From: Bacteroidales bacterium | Lineage (GTDB): Bacteria; Bacteroidota; Bacteroidia; Bacteroidales; UBA932 | DNA length: 42,399 nucleotides | Assembly: GCA_017616475.1 (NCBI GenBank) | Contig: JAFZYD010000018.1 | Coordinates: 1 to 42,399 of the forward strand | Reading direction: 5' to 3' | Part shown: positions 17,567 to 27,240 of the stretch, one piece after another | Position numbering within the stretch: the first letter of the stretch is position 1 | Layout of the letters: each line of letters opens with the position of its first letter | The notes under the pieces: model-generated | Databases searched by the model: none | What the model was told of the DNA's origin: nothing | What the model saw: the letters and a program-made list of their open reading frames with translations, nothing else | Translations under genes and position numbers: made by a program

Positions 17567-18373
17567 TTAAAGCAAGGCAGGATCCAGATTTACGCGCTCG
17601 ATGTCCTTGTAGTAGTTCACGGTGCCCACGCGCAGCTCAACTGTTGCAGCGTCGTCGCAGACAATAATTCCGTGAGGATGGAGTTGCAGTATGGAGATGG
17701 TCCACATATGGTTGATGGACTCTTCTACTGCGTGGCGCAGGGCGCGGGCCTTGTTGTGGCCATTCACCAGGATGAGCACCTCGTCTGCATCCATAACGGT
17801 GCCAACACCCACTGTAAGGGCTTTCTGGGGCACCTTGGTGGTGTCATAGCCAAAGAAACGGGAATTTGCGATGATGGTGTCGGTGGTGAGGTCTTTAACG
17901 CGGGTGCGGGAGTTCAGGGAAGAACCCGGCTCGTTGAAAGCAATATGGCCGTCGGGACCGATACCGCCCATAAACAGGTTGATGCCGCCGTAAGATTTGA
18001 TTTTCTCTTCGTAGCGATTGCACTCTGCCACCAGGTCGGGGGCGTTGCCGTCCAGAATGTTTACGTTCTCCTCCGGAATGTCGATGTGGGAGAAGAAGTT
18101 GCTCCACATAAAGGTGTAGTAGCTCTCGTCGTGGTCTTTGGGCAGGCCGACATATTCGTCCATGTTAAAGGTAACCACGTTCTGGAAAGAAACCTTGCCA
18201 ACTGTGCAAAGGTGGATGAGTTCTTTGTAGGTGCCAAGCGGAGTGGAACCGGTAGGCAAACCCAGCACGAAAGGCCGCTCTTTTGTGGGGCCGAATTTGT
18301 TTATGGCATTTGCGATGTAGGTCGCAGCCCACTGCGACATTTTGCCATAAGAATCTTCGATGATAAGTCTCAT
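17567..18373 (-). CDS. nagB: Glucosamine-6-phosphate deaminase
   Basis: NagB converts glucosamine 6-phosphate to fructose 6-phosphate and ammonia, feeding amino sugars into glycolysis. At 268 residues it matches the standard single-domain enzyme. Motifs are [24 protein letters not shown] (with the catalytic Asp) and [19 protein letters not shown], which holds the Asp-Gly-His core. It lies 3 bp before the M24 gene and 21 bp after recN, so it is probably part of the long minus-strand operon. A role in recycling wall sugars or using host glycans is inference. Confidence 0.95.
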   Translation of the reverse strand: MRLIIEDSYGKMSQWAATYIANAINKFGPTKERPFVLGLPTGSTPLGTYKELIHLCTVGKVSFQNVVTFNMDEYVGLPKDHDESYYTFMWSNFFSHIDIPEENVNILDGNAPDLVAECNRYEEKIKSYGGINLFMGGIGPDGHIAFNEPGSSLNSRTRVKDLTTDTIIANSRFFGYDTTKVPQKALTVGVGTVMDADEVLILVNGHNKARALRHAVEESINHMWTISILQLHPHGIIVCDDAATVELRVGTVNYYKDIERVNLDPALL

Positions 18374-18394
18374 AATATTTTGGTTTTTAATTAA

Positions 18395-19999
18395 TTAGTT
18401 CGCTTCCCTAAGCAGCACCTGCGCCGCTGCCAAAGCCTCGGAGCTGATGCTGCTGCCGCTTATCATTCGGGCAATTTCGCTTACCCGCTCCTGCCCCTCT
18501 ATCCGGCGGATGCGCGATGCCGCGCCGTCCGCAGTGTATTCTTTGTAAACCAGATAATGCGCCCCGCCCTTGGCTGCCACCTGAGGCAGATGGGTTATGG
18601 CTATCACCTGGATATTCTTGCTTATATCCACAATTTTGCGCCCCACTTTGTCTGCCAGGCTACCCGACATCCCGGTGTCAATTTCGTCGAAGATGACGGT
18701 GGGCAGGGCCTTGTGCTGCGCCAGCAGCGCCTTGATGCAGAGCATTATGCGGGACAACTCGCCACCCGAGGCGCATTTGGCCACCTCGTTGAACCGGTCG
18801 CCGCCCGCCGGGGCGAACATCAACCGGACGCGCTCGGCACCGCTTGCAGAACGTTGCGGCAGCGCTTCGCACTCCACCTTGAACTGGGCGCGGGGCATAT
18901 CCAGCTCGCGGATATCTTGTTGCAGTGCGGCCGACAGTGGCTCCAGCGCCGCCTTGCGCGCCTCTGTGAGCCTGCCGCACAGCTGCGTGCAAAGCTCATC
19001 GGCCTGCTTTACCTGTTTCTCCAATTCCGCCTCGCGCTGCGCCATATCGCCGGTCTCTTCCAGTTCCTCGCGATAGGACTCGCGGCGGGCAATAAGTTCC
19101 TCCTCGCTGCCGGCATCGTTGCGGCGCATAAGTTCGTAGAGCTGCGCTATGCGCTCTTCTATCTGCTGCAGCTTTTGCGGGGAAGCATCTATCTTCTCCT
19201 GTCTTGTCTCGAGGGTGTCGCAAACATCCTTGAGCTCTATGCGGCAGGACTCCAGCCGCTTGCCGAGTTCTTCCGCCTCCGGCAGGAATGCCGCTATTTT
19301 CTGCAGCGAGCGGACCACCTCCTTGAGTTGCTGCTCCACCGGTGATTCGCCTTGCGAAAGGGCGCCGACTGCTGCAGACAGTGTCTCCTTTATCTGCTCT
19401 GCATTGGCGAGGGTTTTCTGCTCCTCCTCCAACTGCTGCAGCTCGCCCTCTTGAAGGCGCGCCGCAACCAGCTGGTCGAACCGGAACTGGGTGTATTCCC
19501 GCTCCTTTTCGCGGGCCAGGCGCTCCTCGCGCAATTTGCGCAGGTCGCGTAAAAGAGAAGCGTGAGTGTTGTAGGAGAGCCTATACTCTTCCAACAGCGG
19601 GGCGTTGCCGCACCAAGTGTCCACCAAACTCAGGCAGAAGGAATCGTCGCCCAGCAGCCGCTGGCTGTTCTGCGAATGGATGTCAATCTCTTGCGCCGCC
19701 AGGGTGCGGATCTCCTCCATTGAGGCCGGCTCGTCGTCTATGAAGACGCGGGAACGGCCGGCCGCAGTGACCACCCTGCGCACTATGTGGCTGTCGAACT
19801 GAGCCTCCACAACGCAGTTGCGGGATGCGTCCTTTAGCGCCGCACCATCGTACTTGCCGCCCAGCAAGAGGGCCAGCGCACCGAGCATAATGGACTTGCC
19901 CGCGCCGCTGTCGCCCGTTATAATGACAAGATGCTCCGGAATTTCAATATCCAGAACATCTATCAAGGCGTAGTTGTTGATGGTGAGTCGCCTTAGCAT
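18395..19999 (-). CDS. recN: DNA repair protein RecN
   Basis: RecN is an SMC-like ATPase acting in double-strand break repair. The 534-residue protein has MLRRLTINNYALID, a Walker A of the form GDSGAGKSIMLGALALLLG (the family usually has GETGAGKS), a central coiled coil of about 200 residues, the ABC signature CASGGELSRIMLCIKALL, the Walker B VIFDEIDTGMSG and the ITHLPQVAA segment, all in family order. The ATG at 19999 is preferred over a TTG one codon earlier. It is somewhat shorter than E. coli RecN (553). It lies 13 bp after the omega-like gene. Confidence 0.94.
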   Translation of the reverse strand: MLRRLTINNYALIDVLDIEIPEHLVIITGDSGAGKSIMLGALALLLGGKYDGAALKDASRNCVVEAQFDSHIVRRVVTAAGRSRVFIDDEPASMEEIRTLAAQEIDIHSQNSQRLLGDDSFCLSLVDTWCGNAPLLEEYRLSYNTHASLLRDLRKLREERLAREKEREYTQFRFDQLVAARLQEGELQQLEEEQKTLANAEQIKETLSAAVGALSQGESPVEQQLKEVVRSLQKIAAFLPEAEELGKRLESCRIELKDVCDTLETRQEKIDASPQKLQQIEERIAQLYELMRRNDAGSEEELIARRESYREELEETGDMAQREAELEKQVKQADELCTQLCGRLTEARKAALEPLSAALQQDIRELDMPRAQFKVECEALPQRSASGAERVRLMFAPAGGDRFNEVAKCASGGELSRIMLCIKALLAQHKALPTVIFDEIDTGMSGSLADKVGRKIVDISKNIQVIAITHLPQVAAKGGAHYLVYKEYTADGAASRIRRIEGQERVSEIARMISGSSISSEALAAAQVLLREAN

Positions 20000-20012
20000 C
20001 AACCTGGAGCGC

Positions 20013-20321
20013 TTATTCTGCCTTGCGGTAGAAAATCTTGCCTTCGCGGAATTCCTCTGTAGCCACCAGGGTGGGCTTGGGGAGTTTCTCGTAATACTGG
20101 GAAATTTCTATCTGCTCGTGGTTCTCGCTAATCTCCTCCAAAGTGTCGGTATAGGTAGAGAATTCCTCCAGACGCTTGCTGAGCTCCTGCTTTACATCGG
20201 CACCAATCTGGTTGGCGCGTTTTGCGATTATCATCACCGACTCGTAGATGTTGCCGGTGGGAGCTGCCAGTTCCGACAAATCCCTTGTAATAGTGTTGTT
20301 TGCAACGTTCTTAGTATCCAT
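20013..20321 (-). CDS. rpoZ: RNA polymerase omega-like (Rpb6-type) subunit, Bacteroidota form
   Basis: This 102-residue protein matches the Bacteroidota omega/Rpb6-like family: TITRDLSELAAPTGNIYE, VMIIAKRANQIG (the conserved helix that clamps the beta' subunit), LSKRLEEFSTYTD and a closing KPTLVATEEFREGKIFYRK. It should bind and stabilise beta' during RNA polymerase assembly. It sits between bamD (3 bp upstream) and recN (13 bp downstream). The divergence from proteobacterial omega is normal for this phylum. Confidence 0.85.
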   Translation of the reverse strand: MDTKNVANNTITRDLSELAAPTGNIYESVMIIAKRANQIGADVKQELSKRLEEFSTYTDTLEEISENHEQIEISQYYEKLPKPTLVATEEFREGKIFYRKAE

Positions 20322-20324
20322 ACG

Positions 20325-21137
20325 TTATTTATTTTGATTTTCTTTCTTGATTATTTTGTTGACCCTCTTGTAGATGCCGTCCAACTCGGCTTTATACTTG
20401 CTGTCCGGGTACTCTCCCACAAAGTTGAGATAATCGTCTACAAAGGTCATATAGCGTTCGCGCTGCTTCTCCGGCACGCTGTTGTAGGCATATTTATATG
20501 CCGCCATAGCGGTGTAGTAGAGAATATCTTCGCGATATTGGTTGTCCGCATCGTCTTTAAGCACGTTTTTGAGGGCGTAGTGGGCGGAGAGGTAGTTCTC
20601 CATATGGTAGTAGAGCCGCGCCCCTTCGAAAGCTTTCTTGTCCAGCCGCTCCTCCAGGTCGTCTTTCATCACCTTGCAGAACTTGGCATAGTCGGTGCCC
20701 GGGTTCTCTATTATGTACTTGTTTATGTAGGTCAGCGCAATTTGTGTGGGGCGCTGGTCCAGTTCGTAGCGGTAGGTGCCGCGGTACATACAGTCAATCA
20801 TACGGAACTCCGCCTCCTTGGCGAACGGGCTCGTGGGGAAAGCCTGTACGAACTCGGTGAAATTACTCTGGGCTGTGGCGAAATCTTTCATATAGTAGTT
20901 GCTCATACCCCAGTAGAAGCGCACTGTGTCCTCTTGCGGAGCACCCTGAGCGTTCATTGCAATGTTCTCGAACAACTGGGCCGCCTTGTTGTACTTTTCG
21001 TTCTGGTAGAACTCAAGCGCAGCGCGATACTTGTCGCCGTAGTTGTAGCTGTTGAGCAACTTTTCGAACTTGGAAGAGCACGAAGCGAGAGCCACCGCAG
21101 CGGCAATCATACACAGTATTGTAAGTTTCTTTGCCAT
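20325..21137 (-). CDS. bamD: Outer-membrane assembly lipoprotein BamD
   Basis: BamD is the essential lipoprotein partner of BamA. The 270-residue product has a lipoprotein signal with lipobox ALASC (Cys20), and then TPR-like helical repeats: KYRAALEFYQNEKYNKAAQLFENI, FYWGMSNYYMKDFATAQSNFTEFVQAFPTSP (both quoted here only by their first motif residues), FRMIDCMY and DYLNFVGEYPDSKYKAELD. The spacing is typical of the Bacteroidota form. It is encoded 5 bp after trxB and 3 bp before the omega-like gene, away from bamA (about 10 kb). Confidence 0.9.
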   Translation of the reverse strand: MAKKLTILCMIAAAVALASCSSKFEKLLNSYNYGDKYRAALEFYQNEKYNKAAQLFENIAMNAQGAPQEDTVRFYWGMSNYYMKDFATAQSNFTEFVQAFPTSPFAKEAEFRMIDCMYRGTYRYELDQRPTQIALTYINKYIIENPGTDYAKFCKVMKDDLEERLDKKAFEGARLYYHMENYLSAHYALKNVLKDDADNQYREDILYYTAMAAYKYAYNSVPEKQRERYMTFVDDYLNFVGEYPDSKYKAELDGIYKRVNKIIKKENQNK

Positions 21138-21142
21138 ATTGC

Positions 21143-22069
<927 letters not shown>

Positions 22070-22096
22070 CTAAAAATCAGTGCATATTTAAGCGCG

Positions 22097-22104
22097 TAAA
22101 GTTA
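22097..22104 (-). promoter_or_regulatory. Possible -7 box for the trxB operon
   Basis: The minus strand reads TAACTTTA, one mismatch from TAnnTTTG, ending 27 nt before the trxB ATG. No clear -33 TTTG is present. Confidence 0.35.
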
Positions 22105-22166
22105 GTAATTTTTCGTGAATGAGCAGTTTTTTTGTACTTTAGTTCGCTTTTTCGTATATTAAAAGG

Positions 22167-24194
22167 ATGGCTCAAGGCAGCAAGACATATCTTGAAGTTA
22201 TCGTGCCGCTCAAGTTTTGCGGCGGGATAACCTATTACTCTGTCCCGGAGGGGATTGAGGCTGCCGTTGCGCCCGGCAGCTGGGTCGTGGTCACTATGGT
22301 GGGCAAGCGCTACCTGGCGGTGGTGCGGAAAGCCGGATGCCCTCTGCCCGCCGGCCTCAATGCCGCCAAAGTCCTTCCGATAGAAAAAGTGGCTGCGCTG
22401 CCGCCGCTGCCGGCCGCGCAACTGGATCTGTGGCAGGCCGTTGCGGACTACTACCTCTGCAGCTTAGGCGAGGTGTTCAAAAGCGCCTACCCCGCCGCGT
22501 TTTTCCGCCAGACGGAGAAGAAGCGCACCGTGAACCGTCCAGCCAAGGAGGTCAAAATAGAAGAAGAAAAAACTCTGTCGGACGACCAGGCCGCGGCGCT
22601 GGAGCAAATCCGGGCCCTTTTTGCCGGCGGCCGGCACACCGTGCTTCTGGACGGCGCCACATCTTCCGGCAAAACTGAGATCTACATTAAACTGGCGCGC
22701 GAGCATCTCGCAGCAGGGCGCAGCGTGCTCTACCTGGTGCCGGAAATTGCAATGTCGCGGCAGCTGGAAATGCGCATCCGCGCTGCAGTGGGCGACAAAC
22801 TGCTGGTGTTCCACTCCAAGCAGACCGCCCCCGCCCGCAAAAAGATTTTCGACACGCTGGTGGCCGGCGAAGGCAATTATCTGGTGCTGGGCACCCGCAG
22901 CGCGCTGTTCCTCCCCATAGTGAACCTCGGGTTCATAATTGTGGACGAGGAGCACGACGCTTCATACAAGCAGGATGACCCGGCGCCGCGCTACAACGGA
23001 CGCGACGTGGCCCTTATGATGGCCGCCCGGCTGGGAATCGACACCCTTATGGGGAGCGCCACCCCGTCGCTGGAGTCGCTCTACAACGCCGCGGCGGGCA
23101 AATACGGGCTGGTGAAGCTGGACAAGAAATACTTCGGCGCCGCCGACGCCCCCGTCACCATAATCGATATGGGCAAGGTGTACCGGATGCACAACGCCCG
23201 CGGCTCCTTCTCTATGCAGCTGGTCAATATGATAGACGCCCGGCTAAAGGCGGGCCAGCAGGTGATGGTGTTCCGCTCCAGGCGCTCCTACAGTTCGTTC
23301 TTGCAGTGCAGCGAGTGCGGCGACACCTTGCGGTGCCCCCACTGCAACGTGAGCCTGACCTACCACAAATACAACAACACCGTCTCCTGCCACTATTGCG
23401 GCTACAAGGCCCCTTTCGAGGCGGCCTGCACTACCTGCGGAGCAGGAGAATACACCGCCAGGGGAACCGGCACGGAAAAGCTTGCGGAAGAGCTGCAGGA
23501 GCTGTTCCCGCAGGCCCGCATAGACCGTCTTGACACCGAAACGGCCGCCAGCATAACGGCCGAGAAAAAGATTTTGGGAGACTTTGCGGGCGGCGCCACC
23601 GACATTCTGGTGGGCACCCAAATGATTACCAAGGGTTTCGACTTCGAGAAACTGGCGCTGGTGGCGGTGATAAATGCCGATTCCATACTCTCGCTGCAAG
23701 ATTTCCGGGCGGACGAAAAGGCTCTGCAACTGCTGCTGCAGCTGCGCGGACGCGCCTCCCGCAGGGAGGGCACCGGGGCCATGGCCATCCAGACTATGCA
23801 GCCGGATCACCCTGTGCTCAAGGCTGTTTGCGACTCTTCCCCCGGCTCCCGCGCCGGATTCCGCGGCCAGATGCTGGAGCAGCGCAAGGTGTTCGGCTTC
23901 CCGCCATACGTCCGGCTTGTCCAGCTTACCGTCAAAAACGCCTCTGCTGAGGAGTTGCGGCGGGTTTGCAACTCATTGGAGAGGGCGCTCAAGCAGGCGT
24001 CGGTGAGCGACTTCACGCCGCCCGTCGCCCCCGCCGTGGACCGCGTCGCAGACCAGTACATCCGCCATATCTGGGTCAAGCCGCCCCGCGCCGCCCGCGC
24101 CCAGAGCCAGAAGAAGGGCATCGTGAAGGCGGTGGAGAGCATCCTCGCAATGTCCCGTTCCACCGACATCATTATAGATGTAGATCCACTGTAA
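22167..24194 (+). CDS. priA: Primosomal replication restart helicase PriA
   Basis: PriA recognises abandoned replication forks and reloads the replisome. The 675-residue protein has the N-terminal DNA-binding domain (about 5-115), a Walker A LLDGATSSGKTEIY near residue 160, DEEHDASYKQDD as the DEAH-type motif, GSATPSLESL, and a zinc-binding region with paired cysteines (CSECGDTLRCPHC, CHYCGY, CTTCG). Later motifs are GTGTEKLAEEL, GTQMITKGFDF and QLRGRASRREG. It is shorter than E. coli PriA (732), as usual for the phylum. The gene stands alone, divergent from trxB, with a strong hairpin 4 bp after its stop. Confidence 0.95.
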   Translation: MAQGSKTYLEVIVPLKFCGGITYYSVPEGIEAAVAPGSWVVVTMVGKRYLAVVRKAGCPLPAGLNAAKVLPIEKVAALPPLPAAQLDLWQAVADYYLCSLGEVFKSAYPAAFFRQTEKKRTVNRPAKEVKIEEEKTLSDDQAAALEQIRALFAGGRHTVLLDGATSSGKTEIYIKLAREHLAAGRSVLYLVPEIAMSRQLEMRIRAAVGDKLLVFHSKQTAPARKKIFDTLVAGEGNYLVLGTRSALFLPIVNLGFIIVDEEHDASYKQDDPAPRYNGRDVALMMAARLGIDTLMGSATPSLESLYNAAAGKYGLVKLDKKYFGAADAPVTIIDMGKVYRMHNARGSFSMQLVNMIDARLKAGQQVMVFRSRRSYSSFLQCSECGDTLRCPHCNVSLTYHKYNNTVSCHYCGYKAPFEAACTTCGAGEYTARGTGTEKLAEELQELFPQARIDRLDTETAASITAEKKILGDFAGGATDILVGTQMITKGFDFEKLALVAVINADSILSLQDFRADEKALQLLLQLRGRASRREGTGAMAIQTMQPDHPVLKAVCDSSPGSRAGFRGQMLEQRKVFGFPPYVRLVQLTVKNASAEELRRVCNSLERALKQASVSDFTPPVAPAVDRVADQYIRHIWVKPPRAARAQSQKKGIVKAVESILAMSRSTDIIIDVDPL

Positions 24195-24197
24195 AGA

Positions 24198-24226
24198 AAC
24201 CCCGGCGGGGATCTCCTGCCGGGGTT
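24198..24226. terminator. Hairpin between priA and the BspA-like gene
   Basis: AACCCCGGC (24198-24206) pairs perfectly with GCCGGGGTT (24218-24226). It lies between convergent genes and probably serves both. Confidence 0.65.
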
Positions 24227-24249
24227 CAGTATCATTTGGTATATATACT

Positions 24250-26145
24250 CTAGTGAGTTGCCCAGGTGAAGTGCTTGCTTCCTGTGCTGTCGTAAGTAGT
24301 ATCCTTGAATATAGACAAAGCCTTAAAGTCGTCCAGCAAATCGGCCGGAACATCTATAATAAACCTGTCGAAATAAGAACTGTAAGGGTATGAGGTAAGG
24401 CGGAAGTAAAAATTTGAGATTGATGAAGACTGATAATAGAAGGCGCTCAATTCCTCTGCATTCCAGTTAAAAATCAGTCTGTAAGAATCGTTAGGTTCCT
24501 TATTATAGAACTCGAACAAATGTCCGCTCCACCGTTTTATAGATCTTGGGAATGTCAAACTGCTGAAACTGGGATTGAAAATAGCTTCACTTACTACGTG
24601 CGTCGTCCCGTCTTCTATCGTATAATCTCCCGTCAATTTAGGTGGCAGGAAGAAAAGATTCTTATAACTTGTACTAGCAACACTCCTGCCATACAGTACT
24701 CCCCTCTCGTCAACGTGGAACTCGGGATTCTCGCTGGAGAAGCTTATAGAAAGCTTGGGGCACTTTGAGAACACACCATTATATTCGTTGATTTCGTGGA
24801 TTGTAGAAGGCAGTATTATTTCTTCCAAATTGTCACAATATGTAAAGGCATTAGCGCCAATATATCTAACTCCTTCAGAAATGGTTACTTTCTTCAAATT
24901 CGGCGACTGCGAGAAGGCATTGCCCCCGATACCTTCAACAGTATAGGTTACACCACCCACTTGGATTGTAGCCGGTATTGTTACGGTCTCCTGCTGATAC
25001 AAGGGGGAGGAGGAAGACACTTCGACATTGGTGCCGGTAGTAATCCGGTAGTTTATTCCATCGACTGTAACGCTCTTCGAAGGGGATTTGATGGAGAAGT
25101 TATATGCATAACCGGCCAGGAAATGATTTACCCCGGTTGTCGCAGCTATATCAGAGCAATTGATGATTATGCTGTTAACCGCATTCGCTGTTTGATCATA
25201 AACAACAATATTGAAGGTCTTACTTGTCATATCTATATCCGTTCGACCTATGCCCATAAGGTAAAACGTCCCTATCTCGCCCGGTGCTATGGTATTCCAA
25301 CCGGTAGCATCCGGGTCGGAGCACACAACTGTCTGATAATTTACGGTGGTACGATTATCGACTACAATTTCGGCATCAGGGACATCCGCACCCGTCGAAG
25401 TATCGGCCAGGATGACTCTGCCATAGCAATCCAGCAAATACCTGTTAGGCATCTCCAATTGGATTTTTGATACAGTCAAGGGGAACGTACCTGTGTTCTT
25501 CACGTAAATGCGGAACAACGATGCTAAATGATGAAACTTGAAATCTTGTCCCGCCGTTCCGTCGGCACGGTTAATGGACCCGGTTGCATAAATCGGTTCC
25601 TTTCCATCTAAATGGCTGGCAGATGCTGAAGTCTGGTACTGGGTGGCCGGCAGGTTAAAACGAAGAAATGCGCCGTCACTTCCGTTTGAATATGAAGAAT
25701 TGCTACCTGTACCAATGGGCTTGGCATTGAACCCCACCAAAAAATGGCTGTAACCCTCTCCACCGTCTATAGCGTGGTACAAGTTCATTACCAATTCGTA
25801 TTTATCGCCACTCTTCTCCAAATAAGACGGCTTGGTAGGTGAGTTGTTCAAATAATTGTAGACTCCGCTCCACGCACCATCCACAGAAAAGAGACCCACC
25901 AAATTGGACGTTCCGTCGTTATTGAAGAACGCCGGCGACCAGTCATAGCCCTGGGTGTCATTGCGGTGGTCGTAATCCAGATAGCTGAAGGTTTTGGTGA
26001 GGACCTCGCTGTCCATAGTAACCGGAACGCGGATTTCAGTACCGCTGAAGCCCTCCTGGAAGGCCTCTTCTTCCATCTTGTTTACTTTCTGGCAAGCAGT
26101 AAGCGCCAATGCAGCAACGGCTGCGATGATAAGTAATTTTTTCAT
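24250..26145 (-). CDS. Surface lipoprotein with fimbrillin-like and BspA-type leucine-rich regions
   Basis: The 631-residue product starts with a lipoprotein signal (MKKLLIIAAVAALALTAC) followed by an acidic stretch common in surface-exposed Bacteroidota lipoproteins. The first 360 residues recall fimbrillin-like domains (beta-rich, ending in HFLAGYAYNFSIK). From about 380 to 480 lie BspA/LRR_5 repeats (VEGIGGNAFSQSPNLKKVTI, IGANAFTYCDNLEEIILP). Ligand and role are unknown; adhesion is inference. The ATG at 26145 is fixed by GGAGG 8-9 nt upstream and by the signal peptide; a start at 26193 would precede these. The gene is visibly more AT-rich than its neighbours, compatible with transfer or rapid evolution. 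It lies 13 bp after a small ORF. Confidence 0.75.
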   Translation of the reverse strand: MKKLLIIAAVAALALTACQKVNKMEEEAFQEGFSGTEIRVPVTMDSEVLTKTFSYLDYDHRNDTQGYDWSPAFFNNDGTSNLVGLFSVDGAWSGVYNYLNNSPTKPSYLEKSGDKYELVMNLYHAIDGGEGYSHFLVGFNAKPIGTGSNSSYSNGSDGAFLRFNLPATQYQTSASASHLDGKEPIYATGSINRADGTAGQDFKFHHLASLFRIYVKNTGTFPLTVSKIQLEMPNRYLLDCYGRVILADTSTGADVPDAEIVVDNRTTVNYQTVVCSDPDATGWNTIAPGEIGTFYLMGIGRTDIDMTSKTFNIVVYDQTANAVNSIIINCSDIAATTGVNHFLAGYAYNFSIKSPSKSVTVDGINYRITTGTNVEVSSSSPLYQQETVTIPATIQVGGVTYTVEGIGGNAFSQSPNLKKVTISEGVRYIGANAFTYCDNLEEIILPSTIHEINEYNGVFSKCPKLSISFSSENPEFHVDERGVLYGRSVASTSYKNLFFLPPKLTGDYTIEDGTTHVVSEAIFNPSFSSLTFPRSIKRWSGHLFEFYNKEPNDSYRLIFNWNAEELSAFYYQSSSISNFYFRLTSYPYSSYFDRFIIDVPADLLDDFKALSIFKDTTYDSTGSKHFTWATH

Positions 26146-26158
26146 TTTCTTTCCCTCC

Positions 26159-26284
26159 TTAACCGTTAAGATCATCACCATAATCTCCGCCATTCCCCAT
26201 AGCGTCGGGCAGGCTGGCAGCCATCACGCCTTCTGAAGACAACTGCAGCACCTTGACTGCAGGCTCTTGATAGATTCGTTTCAT
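26159..26284 (-). CDS. Small 41-residue protein upstream of the BspA-like lipoprotein
   Basis: An ATG at 26284 opens a 41-codon frame ending with TAA at 26159. The product starts MKRIYQEPAVKVLQL, continues SSEGVMAAS and ends in a Gly/Asp-rich tail (GNGGDYGDDLNG). Short proteins of this pattern (M-K-K/R-x-Y-x-x-P followed by a V/L strand and an MAAS-like segment) occur widely in Bacteroidales near surface-protein genes and have no known function. The stop codon merges with the Shine-Dalgarno sequence of the lipoprotein gene (TAAGGAGG), so the two are probably coupled. A -7 box lies upstream. There is no signal peptide or membrane segment. Confidence 0.65.
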   Translation of the reverse strand: MKRIYQEPAVKVLQLSSEGVMAASLPDAMGNGGDYGDDLNG

Positions 26285-26327
26285 ATCTATAGTTGTTGAA
26301 ATAATCCTATTAAGCCATTCTATTATA

Positions 26328-26335
26328 CAAATGTA
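26328..26335 (-). promoter_or_regulatory. -7 promoter box for the small ORF and BspA-like gene
   Basis: The minus strand reads TACATTTG (TAnnTTTG), ending 43 nt before the small ORF's ATG. No clear -33 element is seen. Confidence 0.5.
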
Positions 26336-26356
26336 GGAAATATTTTGCGACTTGGT

Positions 26357-26364
26357 TAACTTTG
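26357..26364 (+). promoter_or_regulatory. -7 promoter box for the GRE activase
   Basis: TAACTTTG matches TAnnTTTG and ends only 7 nt before the ATG at 26372, so transcription should start at or next to the start codon. Confidence 0.5.
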
Positions 26365-26371
26365 TAAGGCA

Positions 26372-27235
26372 ATGACAGGTAATATTTTTGATTTACAGCA
26401 CTTTTGCACCGGCGACGGACCGGGAATCAGGACAACAGTGTTCCTGAAAGGATGTTCTTTGCACTGCCCCTGGTGCCATAATCCCGAGTCGCAATCTTTC
26501 AAACCGGAGATTCTGCTCAATACGATGCGCTGCATAGGCTGCGGCGCCTGCGACGGGGTTTGTCCCGCCGGGGATGCCAGGGGGACGCTGGCCTCCGCTT
26601 CCGCCAGGACATCTGTGTGCGGCTCCTGCGACGCCTGCGCCAATGTTTGTCCATCCGGCTGCCTGGAGGTTGCCGGCAGGCGGCTCGCAGTTGAAGAAGT
26701 TATGCGGGAGGTGCTTCAAGACGAAGCCTACTACCGCCACTCCGGCGGCGGGATGACCCTTTCCGGCGGAGAGCCTATGGCTCAGCCGGCGTTCTCAAGG
26801 GTGCTTCTGGAGGCGGCAAAAGCCGCCGGCCTCCACACCGCCGTGGAGACCTCCGGCGACGGACGCACAGAAGACTTCCTTGCAACTGCACCTTTCACCG
26901 ACCTGTGGCTCTGGGATATTAAGATGGTGGACGCAGCGCTCTATCGGGAGCTTACCGGAGGCGACCTGCACAGGATGCTGGCGAACCTTGAGGCTGTGGC
27001 TGCCGCCGGCGCAACAATCCGCTTCCGGGTGCTCTATATACCGGAGTTTCACGACCGCGACGGCATCGCAGAAGCCACCGCAGCCCTGCTGTCAAGGTAT
27101 CCGCAATTCGAACGGGAAGTAATCCCCTACCACCTCCTGGGCAATGCCAAACGGGACAAACTCGGCCTTCCGCAGCTTCGCTTCCGCGAACCCACCACAG
27201 AAGAAACCTCTCAATTCACAAGACTAGTTAGTTAG
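26372..27235 (+). CDS. Glycyl-radical enzyme activating protein (radical SAM, PflA/HpdA type)
   Basis: The enzyme uses S-adenosylmethionine and a [4Fe-4S] cluster to abstract hydrogen from the glycine of a partner glycyl-radical enzyme. The 287-residue protein has the radical SAM motif Cys28-x3-Cys32-x2-Cys35 in KGCSLHCPWCHNPE, then two ferredoxin-type clusters with Cys54/57/60/64 and Cys83/86/89/93. The insert with extra clusters is typical of activases for dehydratases and decarboxylases, not of the short pyruvate formate-lyase activase. GGGMTLSGGEP is the SAM-binding GGE motif. The C-terminus seems a few residues short and ends 6 bp before a repeat. It has no signal peptide, so it works in the cytoplasm. 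The likely partner is the convergent GRE at 27439-29706. Confidence 0.92.
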   Translation: MTGNIFDLQHFCTGDGPGIRTTVFLKGCSLHCPWCHNPESQSFKPEILLNTMRCIGCGACDGVCPAGDARGTLASASARTSVCGSCDACANVCPSGCLEVAGRRLAVEEVMREVLQDEAYYRHSGGGMTLSGGEPMAQPAFSRVLLEAAKAAGLHTAVETSGDGRTEDFLATAPFTDLWLWDIKMVDAALYRELTGGDLHRMLANLEAVAAAGATIRFRVLYIPEFHDRDGIAEATAALLSRYPQFEREVIPYHLLGNAKRDKLGLPQLRFREPTTEETSQFTRLVS

Positions 27236-27240
27236 AGCGA

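Noticed and set aside
17078..18394. A 438-codon plus-strand frame opposite the M24 and nagB genes
   Set aside because: It is antisense to two intact enzymes with full catalytic motifs.
22155..22162. TATATTAA as the -7 box of priA, 20 nt after a TTTG
   Set aside because: It departs from the consensus in its most conserved half and lies only 4 nt from the ATG.
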